From NCBI RefSeq assembly GCF_022539665.2, contig NC_081333.1, forward strand, positions 10,042,971-10,106,970: 64,000 bases of DNA, in the 5' to 3' direction. The position numbers and the translations under genes were made by a program. Shown piece by piece: positions 1-11,255 of the stretch. Source of the stretch: Daphnia carinata. Taxonomy: Eukaryota; Arthropoda; Branchiopoda; Diplostraca; Daphniidae. The notes beneath the pieces were generated by a model. It did no database searches and was not told where the DNA came from. It saw only the letters and a list, made by a program, of their open reading frames with translations. Position 1 is the stretch's first letter. Every line of letters begins with the position of its first letter.

Positions 1-72
1 AGCGTTCAATTTTGGCTATCCCATGTGATTTTTATCGAATTCCAAGAGATGTCGTTTTTTGCCGATTTTGAC

Positions 73-104
73 AAAAATGAGAAGGCTATAGCCTTCTCAC
101 TTTT
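73..104. repeat. Near-perfect palindrome (hairpin-forming)
   Basis: The core at 79-98 is a perfect 20-nt palindrome with half-site GAGAAGGCTA. Pairing extends outwards to 73 and 104 with a single mismatch (77 against 100). It sits 10 nt before a second perfect inverted repeat. I see no other copy in the window. It looks like part of a dispersed repeat, but the family is not identified. Confidence 0.8.
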
Positions 105-113
105 TCATTTTTG

Positions 114-132
114 GCCAAATTTCAAATTTGGC
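114..132. repeat. Perfect inverted repeat, 9-nt arms, 1-nt loop
   Basis: The arms GCCAAATTT and AAATTTGGC flank a single C at position 123. It is adjacent to the 73-104 palindrome, so the two hairpins lie in tandem. Confidence 0.8.
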
Positions 133-234
133 ATAAAATAAATGGTTTCGATTGAAAATTGAATGTTGGTCACGGAAATCAAGTTTATTTTTCAATTGGC
201 CGTATAGTTTTTGAATTAAACCTAAAAAACAAAA

Positions 235-636
235 AAAGTCGGGCTGATTTTTTCGGGCTTATTTTCAAGACCAACCATTTGGTAAAAAAATATACCCCTT
301 GGAATTCCACCAAAAATTTCACTTTATACTCAAAATTTAACGCTGATTTCAAAAAATGACTAGTTTTCCCGTGAATGCCGTTGTTTTCTTAAATATGTAG
401 AAGATGAGGCTGTAGAATCAATGCGCTGTATCGTTCTAGCGCGCCAGCATTTGCTACAGTTTATTGCAGAAATTTATAATCTCATGTAGAATACAAGTCT
501 ATTTTCACGATTTTCATGTATTTTCAATCTAAAGAACATCTGTTCATTACGATATTGAAGATTTTGTAAAAATAAAAATTTTTGGAAAAGTCGGGCTTAT
601 TATTTTGTCTGGCTTATTTTCAAAATCAACCATTTG
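235..636. repeat. Diverged direct repeat pair (235-281 and 587-636)
   Basis: Both copies begin AAAGTCGGGCT and end with CAACCATTTG, and both share GGCTTATTTTCAA in the middle. By eye they are about 85% identical over roughly 48 nt with small indels, and start about 350 nt apart. Within each copy the motif CGGGCT(G/T)ATT is itself partly duplicated. This could be remnants of a tandem or transposon-derived repeat. Confidence 0.65.
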
Positions 637-1933
637 AAGTGACAACTTTTTGAATACAAATTCATAAGTTTGACTTCAGAAATCTTTACCGTACGCCTTA
701 ATTTTGTACCAGTCGGTAGTAAATCGGTTTACACAACAATTTCTGTCTAGTAGTCCTAAACTCAATGATTTTTCGACTTTTAGTTTCACTGGAACATTCG
801 TTTAAGAACCACTAAACTAACAAGCAAGGTTTTGCAGCAACCATAGTTGGAAGCCTCTGCACTAGCTGTCTCGTTCGATGTTATTCGCTCGTTCTATAGC
901 AGCAATTAGCTGCGTTGGCGTCTTCTACTCGACCGGTCACTGGAGTTGCTTGCGAGTCAACATCATCAAGTCTCACTCATTCTCTCTCACTATGCTTGTT
1001 TCCCGTCAGTAGAAGGCCAAGAGTTCAAATGCCAGCTTGCTAATTAAAACCAGCCCTGCGATCTTCTTAACCTCTCATTCGGGGTGCTACTGGTTTCTTT
1101 ACTGGACACAGCGCCTAGAAGAAAGATGGGTTCTTGGACACCCAGTCGCACACTAGCCTTCCTCGTATGAGATTCACTGATTTGAAAACAGTAGCCTAAT
1201 ACTAGGCTGTACGAGTAAGAGTGAATATGTTCGTGGCACGGTAGTTCTCCTACAACGAAGTTCTTACATTGCGATTGATTCTTTCGGATGCAGAAGAAAA
1301 AAGGATTCCGCCGGTTGAACTGTTGGTGCAAAAAATGGGCACTATGGAATTTTTGGGTGAGTTGTCAGGTTTTCGAGTGCAATCTCTGATCAGAGAATGA
1401 ATGCGATATCGATGAAAAGTATTGACATTCTTCAAAAATACTGATTTGGTAATCTTGAGGAAATGTGAAAAAAGAAAAAAGAATTCGACGTTGCTGTTAC
1501 ACGAAAACTTGCGTGCATCGTCGCTAGAGCCAAAAAACACGAATTATACATGGTGGGTAAAAGAGCAGAGAGAAAGAGACAGCGCGGAAGCAAAGGAGCG
1601 CGATTGGCGGCGCCGCCGGAATCTAGCTCCTCCCCTCCAACTGAGCGAGTAACCAATGGTTGCGTTTTGGAGGGGGGATCGAGCCCGGTTGCGCGTGAAT
1701 TGGTTGGACGTGGAGAGGGTCCAATGGAGTGGCTGTTGAAGTATACGCCCTTGGTCGTCGCCGGGGTCTTGGGCTTGGTATAGGGTGAAGTGCCATGCTT
1801 CAAAGATTTGCCGAGGAGCTCTTGGAGAGGCATTTGAGGAAGTGGCTGCTGCTGGGTGAGTGCGACACAAGTGATTGAACTGACCTGTGATCCCATCATC
1901 CTCTTCAGGCTTGTTGATCAACATTAAGCAAGC

Positions 1934-2130
1934 AAGACTCTCTCTCTCTCTTTCATCGTTCTCCAGACTCTCACGCGCTCTCATCTCGCTCTCTCGTCGT
2001 CTTCGCACCGTTTTTGACCACCTTCGCGACCGGTTCTCTAGCGCCCTCAACTCTTCGAGCGACTTCTTCATCGGCCTCTCGTCGCCCATCGCTACCGTGT
2101 GTTGTTTTTTTTCTCTCTCTCCCCTGGCCG
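1934..2130. promoter_or_regulatory. CT/GA-rich tract, candidate GAGA-factor sites
   Basis: Many CTCTCT runs lie on the + strand (GAGAG on the other strand) 500-700 nt before the scarecrow start codon. In arthropods GAGA-factor (Trl-type) proteins bind such tracts at developmental gene promoters. Function here is inference, and a simple low-complexity leader is the alternative. Confidence 0.35.
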
Positions 2131-2621
2131 GCCTGAGAGCTAGCCCTCCCGACACTTTGCGGTCGAGTGTCTCTTTGAATTAAGTAAAAAAAAAAAAAGG
2201 AAAAGTCAGGAAGCAAAGAGAGGCAAAAAAAATTTCAAGAACCTCTTAGTAATCAGGTTCGTGTGTGTCGGTGAACGACTCTGTGTCGATTGATGAAAGA
2301 TTGGCGAAAACATCCTTGACCGACGTCGAGAGATTCTCGACTTCATCATCAGTCATCTCCTAATCGCCCTTGATTTTGGCCGAGAGAGCCACTCCGGCGT
2401 TATAGCTAGCCACGCACTCCTGCTCGCTTCCGCCCGCCAGAGTGTTTTCATTTCCCAATCCATTCGCATCGTTATCTACACCGCCGATTGAGCCGCAACT
2501 TTAACATTCGCGATAGTTTGGTGGCATTTCCGTAAACTCCATTACCGTTACAAGTGTTTTTAGCAGTAAACTCAACATTGCACCGCACTGGAGCAAATTT
2601 TGAAATCCCAACGCCAATGTC

Positions 2622-5418
2622 ATGTCCGTGAGTCCCAAGTACCGAACAAATTTCTCAGTCACTGACATTTTGAGCCCACTGGATGAAACGGTAGCTCTGC
2701 CTCCTCGTCCATTAAAACCATATTCCATCGGTGAAGATACCCCCAATTCGGACCTGCAACAACTTCATCAACCCAACAGCACTGGAACAGAATCTTATCT
2801 GTTGTTAAATTCTATAACCAATTTAACGGACAGCACTAATAACAACAAGTCAATGAGCGTGCCAGTCTCTACTCCGTTTGGCGTGCATCAGTTGGGAATG
2901 CATTCTTCTCATCCACCACCACCGCATTCAGGCGGCGGTCACATTCCGGCAACGACGTCGGCTTTTACGACAACGAGCGGATCGCAGTACACTAATGGAG
3001 CATCGGAATTCTCCGCTTCGGCCTACGGAGTGTCAGGAGACGTCCGTGCTCCGACCGCACCTTGGTACAGCACTAGCAGCGGGGATCCGCGATTCGCTAC
3101 TGATTACACCCTTTCTACCGGTAAGTTCCGAAATGTTTAGACGAAATAGAATTATTGACATCTTCAATATTCAAATATTTGCTTGTTTGTGCAAACCTAC
3201 GCAGTGAGTCGTCTGATGAGCTCCACCGCACCATCCGTCAATATGAATATGGCCGGTATGAACATGACTGGCATGAACATGTCCGGCATGAACATGAACA
3301 TGTCAATGTCCGGAATCGGCGCGGCCTGCGGAATGAGCAGCGAGCCTAAGCAGTGCGGCGTTCAATTCCCGCTTCACGCGCAGAGACGCAAGCGACGAGT
3401 TCTCTTCACGCAAGCTCAGGTCAAGTCATTTCCTATCAATTTGCATGGCTTACGCCTGAGGCCTAGTGTTCATTTCCTGAGTTTCAAACAACTAAGTGAG
3501 CATGAATGGCTGTAAACTAAACGGTGAATGACTTAGAGACTTGGGCGATGTTGCTGAGTAATTATACGACAGCTGCTGTAGAATCAAGACGCTGCTGCAT
3601 TTGTTGAACTGTCTTTGGAGATATCGAACGATGTCAGCAAAGCCAATATTGATACGTGACTATAATAATTAATCATAAGGATAGGCCATCTCAGCTATGT
3701 GTATCTTTACCTAGTGACTGGCTCCCGTGTGTGACAGCGTGACTAGTCATAATCGAGTGTGACGACATGAAAGAGTCTACGTGTGAAGTGTTTTCCAAAG
3801 AAACCACATCGAATCCTAATGAGTGAATTCAAAATTCAAAAAATAGGTTTACGAATTGGAAAGGCGTTTCAAACAGCAAAAATATTTATCAGCTCCTGAG
3901 CGAGAACATCTGGCCGGGCTCATTCATTTGACTCCTACTCAGGTACGTAATATTTTCTTCTACCATAAACATTTCTCTATCAGCTAGTGACCTGGCGAGA
4001 TTTAACCATTTCATTCTTCCTCCCTCCTAAACAATCATACAGGTGAAAATCTGGTTCCAGAATCACCGCTACAAATGCAAGCGACAGGCCAAAGAGAAGG
4101 CCATGGCCGATATCGGATCTCAACATCAACAGGTAAATCAACATTTCATTTCAATAGAATGTAAAGGCCTATAGGGGGTAATCGCAGATAATCCAATCAT
4201 TACGATCTCATCTATTTTTCAATCGCATACGCCGCAAAGCAAACGGATTTCCCACGAAAAACCCCAATATTTTGAATTGTAATAGTTTTTCTTGAAAAGT
4301 TCAACCAAAGGAAGGGGAGTGACGAAAAAGTTCATTGAAAAACACACCGGACATGTAAAAAGATTTGTAAAATCTCTTGTTTAGTCCACCCCCATCTGAT
4401 TCTCCCCCAAAGTGATGTGCACGTATCTGCTGTGTACGCTCGTATAGGCCTGACATGGAGGGAGCGAGGGGATTCCGCTTGACCGAATGCAAATGGAAGG
4501 GTCCCGTCGGTTCATGGGAAACGGGCAGATTTTCTCATATCTTTCAACGATACGACGTAGGGGGAATCCCTGACGGCATATTAGCGTTTCATAATAGATA
4601 TATTATCGTTGACTACCGATGCCACTAAATGTGAAACACCAGGCTCTATTCATCGACGCTACCGTTCGTGAAAGGGTTCAATCGCTATGTCAAAGCTTTA
4701 AGTAGTTTAAACGCTAGTTAAACCACGAAAGCAGTCGACCGTATCGTTTCATTTCAAATGGAACTAGTTTTTTTGTATTTGGTTTTAATTAGCGTGAAAC
4801 ATTTTGCGGTGTCTAATTTTCCATCTTTAACGAAAAATTCAGAATTCTCCGAAGAGAGTGTCAGTGCCGTCGTTGGTCAACAAAGAGTGCAAAGCTGAAA
4901 ACGGATCGGCTTTGGTCAGCAGTAGCAACAACGGAGGTGGAGCGTTGGGCGCCTCGTCGGCCGGCGGCGGCGACAACTCGTGCAGCACCACTTTGGGAAC
5001 GCAGCCGTCGCCGTCGTCCGTTGGATGCCGCGACGACGATTGCACGCCGAGTCCCGGACCGACCTCCTCGGGTCTGATGGGCGTCGCTCCCGGTCATCAT
5101 ACTCATCACCCCCACCACCCCCATCACCACCTGGCGGCTCACCTGTCCCAGTCGCAAGTGGGTCTGCACCACGCCGCAGCCGCGGCCGCTGCCGCCGAGC
5201 ACCACCCCAGCACTTCGGCCATGTATCTGACCAGCCAGGCTCTTGGCTCGCTCGGCTTTCATCGCCAGGCATTGATGGAGACTCAGTCCTCCTCGCTGCA
5301 TCCCTATCATCCCCATCATCATCACCAGCATCATCACCATCACGCCCAAATGCAACAAGCTCAACAGCAGCAGAACAGTTTGAGTGCTTACCTGCCGCTA
5401 CACAATGCTCGTTGGTAA
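2622..5418 (+). CDS. scro: Homeobox transcription factor, NK2.1 class (scarecrow/Nkx2.1 homolog)
   Basis: Exons: 2622-3120, 3205-3419, 3847-3942, 4043-4132, 4843-5418; 491 aa. The N-terminus carries the TN (engrailed-homology-like) repressor motif [12 protein letters not shown] at residues 11-22, the Nkx2.1 hallmark. A Met/Asn-rich run (about 180-205) precedes the homeodomain at 227-286. The homeodomain starts [12 protein letters not shown] and has the NK2-specific tyrosine in WFQNHRYK. Two introns split it, after homeodomain residues 12 and 44. Exon 5 opens with [13 protein letters not shown] (305-317), a degenerate NK2-specific domain. The C-terminus has His-rich blocks, an eight-alanine run and Gln repeats, and ends in ARW; vertebrate Nkx2.1 ends in RTW. 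In insects and vertebrates the family acts in brain and foregut patterning. The next upstream ATG (2617) is out of frame, supporting this start. Confidence 0.95.
3241..3324 (+). repeat. Met-Asn/Gly codon repeat inside scarecrow exon 2
   Basis: ATGAACATG-type units encode an alternating M-N-M-x-G pattern just upstream of the homeodomain. This imperfect in-frame tandem repeat is likely to vary in length between strains. No function is known to me. Confidence 0.7.
5089..5382 (+). repeat. Homopolymeric amino-acid tracts (His, Ala, Gln) in scarecrow exon 5
   Basis: CAT/CAC runs encode two histidine-rich blocks. GCC/GCT codons encode a run of eight alanines, and CAG/CAA codons a Gln-rich stretch. 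Similar tracts are common in arthropod homeodomain proteins. They also create long antisense ORFs, which I do not call as genes. Confidence 0.85.
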
Positions 5419-8400
5419 ATACAATTTACGTTGATGAATACCTTTAAAAAAATTCCCCTCTTTTCTTTGAACTATTCATTCCGATTTATTCCAGTGTTGT
5501 TATAATTCGGTGTCTGCGGCGTCATTTGCTTTCATTTTTATTCGATTGTATTTCAGCCAGTGGTCTCTTTCTCACTCTCGCATTCCCTGCTATTTGATCC
5601 CGTTTTATCCGATTCGATTTAGTGTGGCATTTTATTCGAATTTACTTTTCATTCATGTTGTAATATTTTTTTTACAAATATTTTGGAATCAATGGTCCGA
5701 ATTATCTTCTTTGCGTATCGTCATACTTGTTCATCTTCTTCTAACTCTATTTACATATTTCAGTAGCTTACTCGTTGGTATAAGCTGTTTGCTGTTGTTT
5801 CAACTTATTCCCCTCTCCAAGTTTGCCGTACACGATGGCTTTATTTAAAAAAAACATCAAACTCCTCATCCGTTCATCTCTCGTGCATTCCCCACTTTTT
5901 CCAATCCGTTGGCAAACACGTCGTCACTATGTTACACATAAATATGCTAACTTTGAAATACACACATCATTTTATTCGGCAGCCTAAGCCTATCTAGTCT
6001 AGTCTATCACTCCACCTCCCCCTATCTCTTTCAGACCTCCACCGAACTATTCTTAGTTTCACACGACTCGATAAAAACGGAAATATGACAAAACATTGAT
6101 CCCTTCCGCCGTCTACGATGGGGGCGTGATTGTCCAAACAGCGCATCGTCAATTCATCATCATCATTATAAGCGCTAACGTTGTGTAAATTAAGGCAGTG
6201 GGGGTTAAAAAAAAAAGCAATGGTGAAAGGGGTGCTGCTGTGATAGACACGTGCGTTGCTGATGCAGTGTGAATTTTTGCTTACGTGTAAAGGGCAAGAG
6301 GGAGGTAAAGGCAGAACTTCAACTATATATGCATCAGTCGATCTTCGGCTCAGGCGTGACGCTCGGATGTTTACCAGTAGCACTTATCCGGTGCGTTATA
6401 TCGATATTATATTAACCCTCGGAACGGATGAGAGTGAGGCTGAGAGCTAGAGAACAAGCAATATCCGGTTGCTTATCATGCCTTGCCCTCCTTCCGGATT
6501 CCGGACAGGCCCGACATTTATTATGGATCACTATGCGTCAGAAATGTTGAAATGACATCGTAAGCTGCTTTCTTATCGTACTAGAAAAGATGACAATTTG
6601 TAGATTATTAGGAGCGACAAAAGGTAGCTGTAATGGCTATTACACCGTTCCCAACATTCAAGAATATTGCTGGAACATACCAAATACGTTTACAATAAAA
6701 AAAAAACGAAATATAAAAAATATAAAAGCCCGTTGGCTTTTTAGGTATTTCGTGGCAAGTTACAGAAGCACAAAGTTGAAAATCGCCAGATATGACTGGT
6801 TTGAGGACCATTCACAAGCAGACCGACGCCATATCCCGAAAGGATGGAGGGCACGTTATTGGACTCTCAATAAAAAAAAAAGTGGGGGGAGAAAAAGAAA
6901 AATTTACCATATGAAAGGAATAAATACAGTGTCGATAGCTAGGGGCCATCCGAAACAAATCAAGTCCGTCGCGGTCAGCTTGAAGTGACACCCACCACTA
7001 GCCCTGCACCCTTTTCTTTCTGCCTTATCCTCTAATTTTTATGTATTGAAGGGTTTGCTATAGAAAACGCTATGCGGAACAAGGCGGAGGGGTCACCGCA
7101 AACGTAAGAGCCGACAACTGTCCCTCTCTTTCCCTTTGGCCGAGAGGGACGAACTCGTTGGTGTAATAATCGACCTGCTGCCGACGTCCTGGTCATCAGT
7201 TACAGAACTTGGATCATGCCACAAAAAGATTTCTTATACTCGTCGGCGTATCAATAAACATTTACAAGCAGCACACAGTAGCTAAAGGCGTACTCCGTAT
7301 ATGGTATGTTACCAGTTCCGTTCCGGACAAAGAGGCATGACATACGAAATTATTGTTATTATTCTTACACACAACAGAGGAGGTATATAACTAAAGTGAA
7401 GGGAGTGAAACGATGAAAAAGGGAAAAAGTATTTTTTTTTAAAGAGAGAATAGAAAAAAAAAACGACTCGATCTATCTCAAGTGTCTTCGATTCTCGAGC
7501 AATCCGGCAGCAGTTCTACTTAGCTGTCTAAACAGATTAGCGAGAGCCGTACTGCTGTCGACTTAAACAGGCTCGATCCGTTGTGTCTATATAGACGCCC
7601 CCCTCTTCTCCTTTAAAACCTTCATCTATTCTTCGCATTTTTAGCCTTTCTATTCTTGTGTGTGCCTGTTCTCTGACGATCTATAAGCTTCAATCCTTCG
7701 CAAGACGTAGTTTCTATTCGAAATCAAAATCATACACGATCAAATTTGCCATTTCAAACACTAACCAAGCTCCCGTCCTCCATTACCGTCTAGAAAAAAG
7801 AAGTGACGTCGGAAGACGTCTGGAAAAGCGAATGAACTCTGATGGATGTACAGTAGGCCATTCAAAATGAAATGTATTCTCCTTGCTGTTGTTTACTTGC
7901 TGATGGAGGAGACAGTGTTGACACAGTCAACATCTATGCCACTCTCGTTTCCTACCCCATCCGACCCCTCACCTCCCACACATCCCCGAAAATGTTGTTT
8001 TCTTTAACATTGGCATTCGATTTTTTTTATTTTCCCGGTCTTTTGTGCCTCCACCCCGTGAGAATTACGATTGAAAAATCATCCCGAACGAAAAATACGA
8101 GCCAGATGGCCTTCCCGTCGTTTATTGTTCGATATCAAGTTGTGCCTGTACTAATTTTCTCAACTCTACACCGTGACGTGAGGCTCCCTACACCCACAGT
8201 TGCAATCACAAGAGGACTTCAAAAGTATTTACAATTTCAATATCATCGACGACGATGTATAGACTTTCCACCCACTTGATATCGTCCTGGAAAGAAAGAA
8301 AAGGCGTTAAGGGCCATCGATGCAGCAAGTATGTCGACCAAATTCAGGGAGATTAAGTTATGGTAAGTAAATATACTAGTAACGAAAATAATCGGCAGGA

Positions 8401-11255
8401 TTGCGGCCGGCAGATGGGAAGCATGTACACCAACGGTTTCGTCGTCGCAGTTGCCAATTCCGAGTTTTTTTGTCGATGCTCAAGTGGCCACTCGAAGGAT
8501 CGAGGAGGAAGACACAGAGAGATCTGACTGGCTGGCAGACCTACTAACCCATGGGATACGCATACGTTTCGTCCTACCCTGTATCTAACAGCTTTTTTTT
8601 TTCATCCGTTCTCTTTTTTTTTCTAAATATATACACTCCTCCCCTATACGCTTCTCTGTTGAAGAGAGCTCTTCTGAACTCAGCCGACTCGATTGAACAC
8701 AATAGAGGACATTTTGCCACTCCATCATTTTAAACTTGATTGGACCATGGACGAAGACGAAGAACCCGCAGCATCTGCGGCATCGTAAACAGGGCGTCGG
8801 GATCCCCAGGATCCGCCCTTTGATAAAGATCGACGTTCGAAGAAGTTGAATTCGTCAGTCGCCAGATCAAAGTAGAAAAGAGGAAGAATTTTTTATCGAA
8901 AAGAAAAGTGGATAGAGTAAGAAAGAAAGAAAAATTCCCATAATGCCTCATTTCACCGACAAGTGCTCTCCAGCAGCATACCCTAGCAAGGAGACTCTTG
9001 CATTCATCCTTCACATATTTGTGCAAGTCCAAGTACCAGCATCTGGGCGTATGAAGTACTTAAATGTATATACTCAGCCTCGAGCTGGCGAGTGTGTCGC
9101 GCAACAACAGGACATGTGTGTGTGTACAGCTAAATCGATGTCAAAAAGCAAAAGAGATGAAATTAGGACACGATGAGACAGGAGCCGAGAGAGTCCCCCT
9201 ACCTGGCCGAGGGTCGTTCAGCACGCTCGCTTATCATCGTTATTGTACCCATTGGGAGGCGAACGGGATTGGGGAGCGCGTGCGTTCACAGTTGACAAGA
9301 CACAGTTAACGAACACTAGACATCCGCGCGTGCGGATTTCGCCTCTACCTATTTTTTTTTCTGCTTTTTATTATTTTATTTATTATCTATTTACAACACA
9401 AATTTTGTTTTTTCTCGTCAGATTCTTCAGACGAAACAACGATGAGCCATTATTATTTTTAAACTATTTTGATATAAGCTGAAACCTTTTTATTTCGATA
9501 GCTTTAACGCTACGCTTGATTTCGAGGACGCCATTAGTCGACTCTTGACTCGGCAGTAGGGCGGTGACGTAATTGGAAACTGGATGATTGTCGGTATCTG
9601 CATTTCAACAGAAAATAGTTGCGCAGTGTCATCTACGACGCGTGTCTTTCGATAATAGGCCTAAAATTGAAGAGGATGAAAAATGTCAATGTGTGGAAGG
9701 CAAAGATCCGACGCCATGATAGTCTTTCGTTTTTACAGGGCCTATATAGACTAAGGGGGTGTGTGGCAAGATGTCATCTTATCTTATTGAATCTTCTGTA
9801 CGCTGGCCACGGCGATTCTTTGAAAATGAAGAAGATTCGGGGGGTAAAAGAAAAAAAGAAGTGCGTCAGCAAGCCTGATATCTCTTCTGGCGGAGGAGGA
9901 GGAGGGGGACGTATGTGGCTTCCCACGTTTGGTCACTGCACAAACAGATGCGACCATTCGATAAAAACTTTCTTTACGTTTCAAGAGGTGAAGGGAGACT
10001 CTTTCTTTTTTTTTTCATTTCATTCGTATTCTTTTTCTTTTTCAAATGGCGATGGATGAAAAAGTTTTCCTGGAATTCCCGCGGCACCGAAAAATCGTGC
10101 AGCTAATCATCTCGGTTCTCATGGACTTCCAAGTCACCCTCTTCTCTCCCCATCACAACAAATTCTATTTTCTTTGGCGGATGGACTGCGAAATCTATTT
10201 TTCTACAAGACTGGACACTAGATAAACTCTTCACCCTCGCTGCAGAAAGAAGGGGACGAAAAAATATATATATATATATCTTATATACGTTCCGTGTATA
10301 CACACACATCCCGTTTAGTACACACTCACATACAGTAAATATATATATATATTGTACAGGGTGGGAGATCGTTCTCCAATGATTATATCCGCTGCCATGG
10401 TTTCTTTCAACAGTCAGCCATCCGACGGCCTATAACTTGACGCTATGCGTCCCTTCTTGTTCCATCAAATGTTTAATTACGCTGTACGTCTACATATAGG
10501 GCCGCCCCGCTGCGAGATGGTCGGGGGGGATGGGGATTTTGCCGCTGCCCTACAATGTTTACTTGGTGGAAAAAATTGCTAGACAACTAGCATATCCTTC
10601 TGCGTATAACCATCGATATTGATGTGTATACTTTGTATTGACGTAATCACAAAAGGGAGCAAAAAAAAAAGGTGGCTTTTTTTTTTAAATCAATTTTTCA
10701 AACTTGCCTTTATGTTGTTTCCGTTCTTCTGAGAGCTCCGTCCCTACTCTACATTGAAACTTCTTTTTTTCAAGTTAAGCGGCACAATATCAAATCGACG
10801 ATTCAGTCGAGCGAATCGGAGATCTTTCCGTGATTCAACGCGTTTCACAGTCTATACAGTACATAGTCGTGATAGATATCGCACTTGAATTGAGTGCGTA
10901 GCGAAAAAAGGAAAAAAATATTCAAGTAATGTCGTTATTTTTATTCGAATTAATCCAAACAGCCATCAGGACTTTCGCTGTTGACACGGGACTATTGTTG
11001 ACGCAAGACACGGCAACAGCTCGGAAAACACGGGGGGGGGGGGGAATGGATAATTCAATCAACATTAATCCGATCAACGACGAGTATGAAAATTAAGTGT
11101 ATGTTATTACGCAGAATTTAAACATTACATCGAATTTAAATTTTTGTCACTGTCATTGCGTTAAGTCATTTCTCTTTGTTTTTTTTTTGTATTCTTTTTT
11201 TTTTTATTCAATGAAATTCAAACGACGCGATGAAGTTAGCTTTAACCTTTACTTT
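5419..11255. other. Convergent gap between scarecrow and Xrn2: 3' UTRs and intergenic sequence
   Basis: About 5.8 kb with no gene I can support. Possible + strand poly(A) signals AATAAA lie at 6694-6699, 6869-6874, 6919-6924 and 7253-7258, so the scarecrow 3' UTR could extend 1.3-1.9 kb. A 12-nt palindrome GTCTATATAGAC lies at 7585-7596. Short AT runs (near 10265 and 10340) and a G13 run (11032-11044) also occur. ORFs of 60-146 aa here are low complexity and unrelated to families I know. Confidence 0.6.
11203..11208 (-). terminator. Candidate poly(A) signal of Xrn2
   Basis: AATAAA on the - strand (TTTATT on +), 48 nt past the Xrn2 stop codon, in a T-rich context on the + strand. The position is plausible for cleavage, but no transcript evidence is available. 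Confidence 0.5.

Larger units (their letters stand above)
1..2621. other. Non-coding region upstream of scarecrow; probable 5' UTR and promoter
   Basis: No recognisable gene. The first kilobase is AT-rich and carries the repeats listed separately. From about 1900 to 2180 the + strand is dominated by CT dinucleotides, followed by an A-run near 2186 and then the leader of the homeobox gene. Several ORFs of 60-203 aa cross 1432-2216 on both strands. They are low complexity, overlap one another and match nothing I know, so I treat them as chance. The transcription start could not be located. Confidence 0.6.

Noticed and set aside
1432-2216. Overlapping ORFs up to 203 aa on both strands before scarecrow
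   Set aside because: Created by CT/GA-rich sequence; low complexity, mutually overlapping, no family resemblance.
4861-5447. Antisense and alternate-frame ORFs of 118-167 aa in scarecrow exon 5
   Set aside because: Shadows of the His/Ala/Gln codon runs of the real coding strand.
7872-8279. 135-aa ORF on +
   Set aside because: No motif and low-complexity context in the convergent gap; no splice support.
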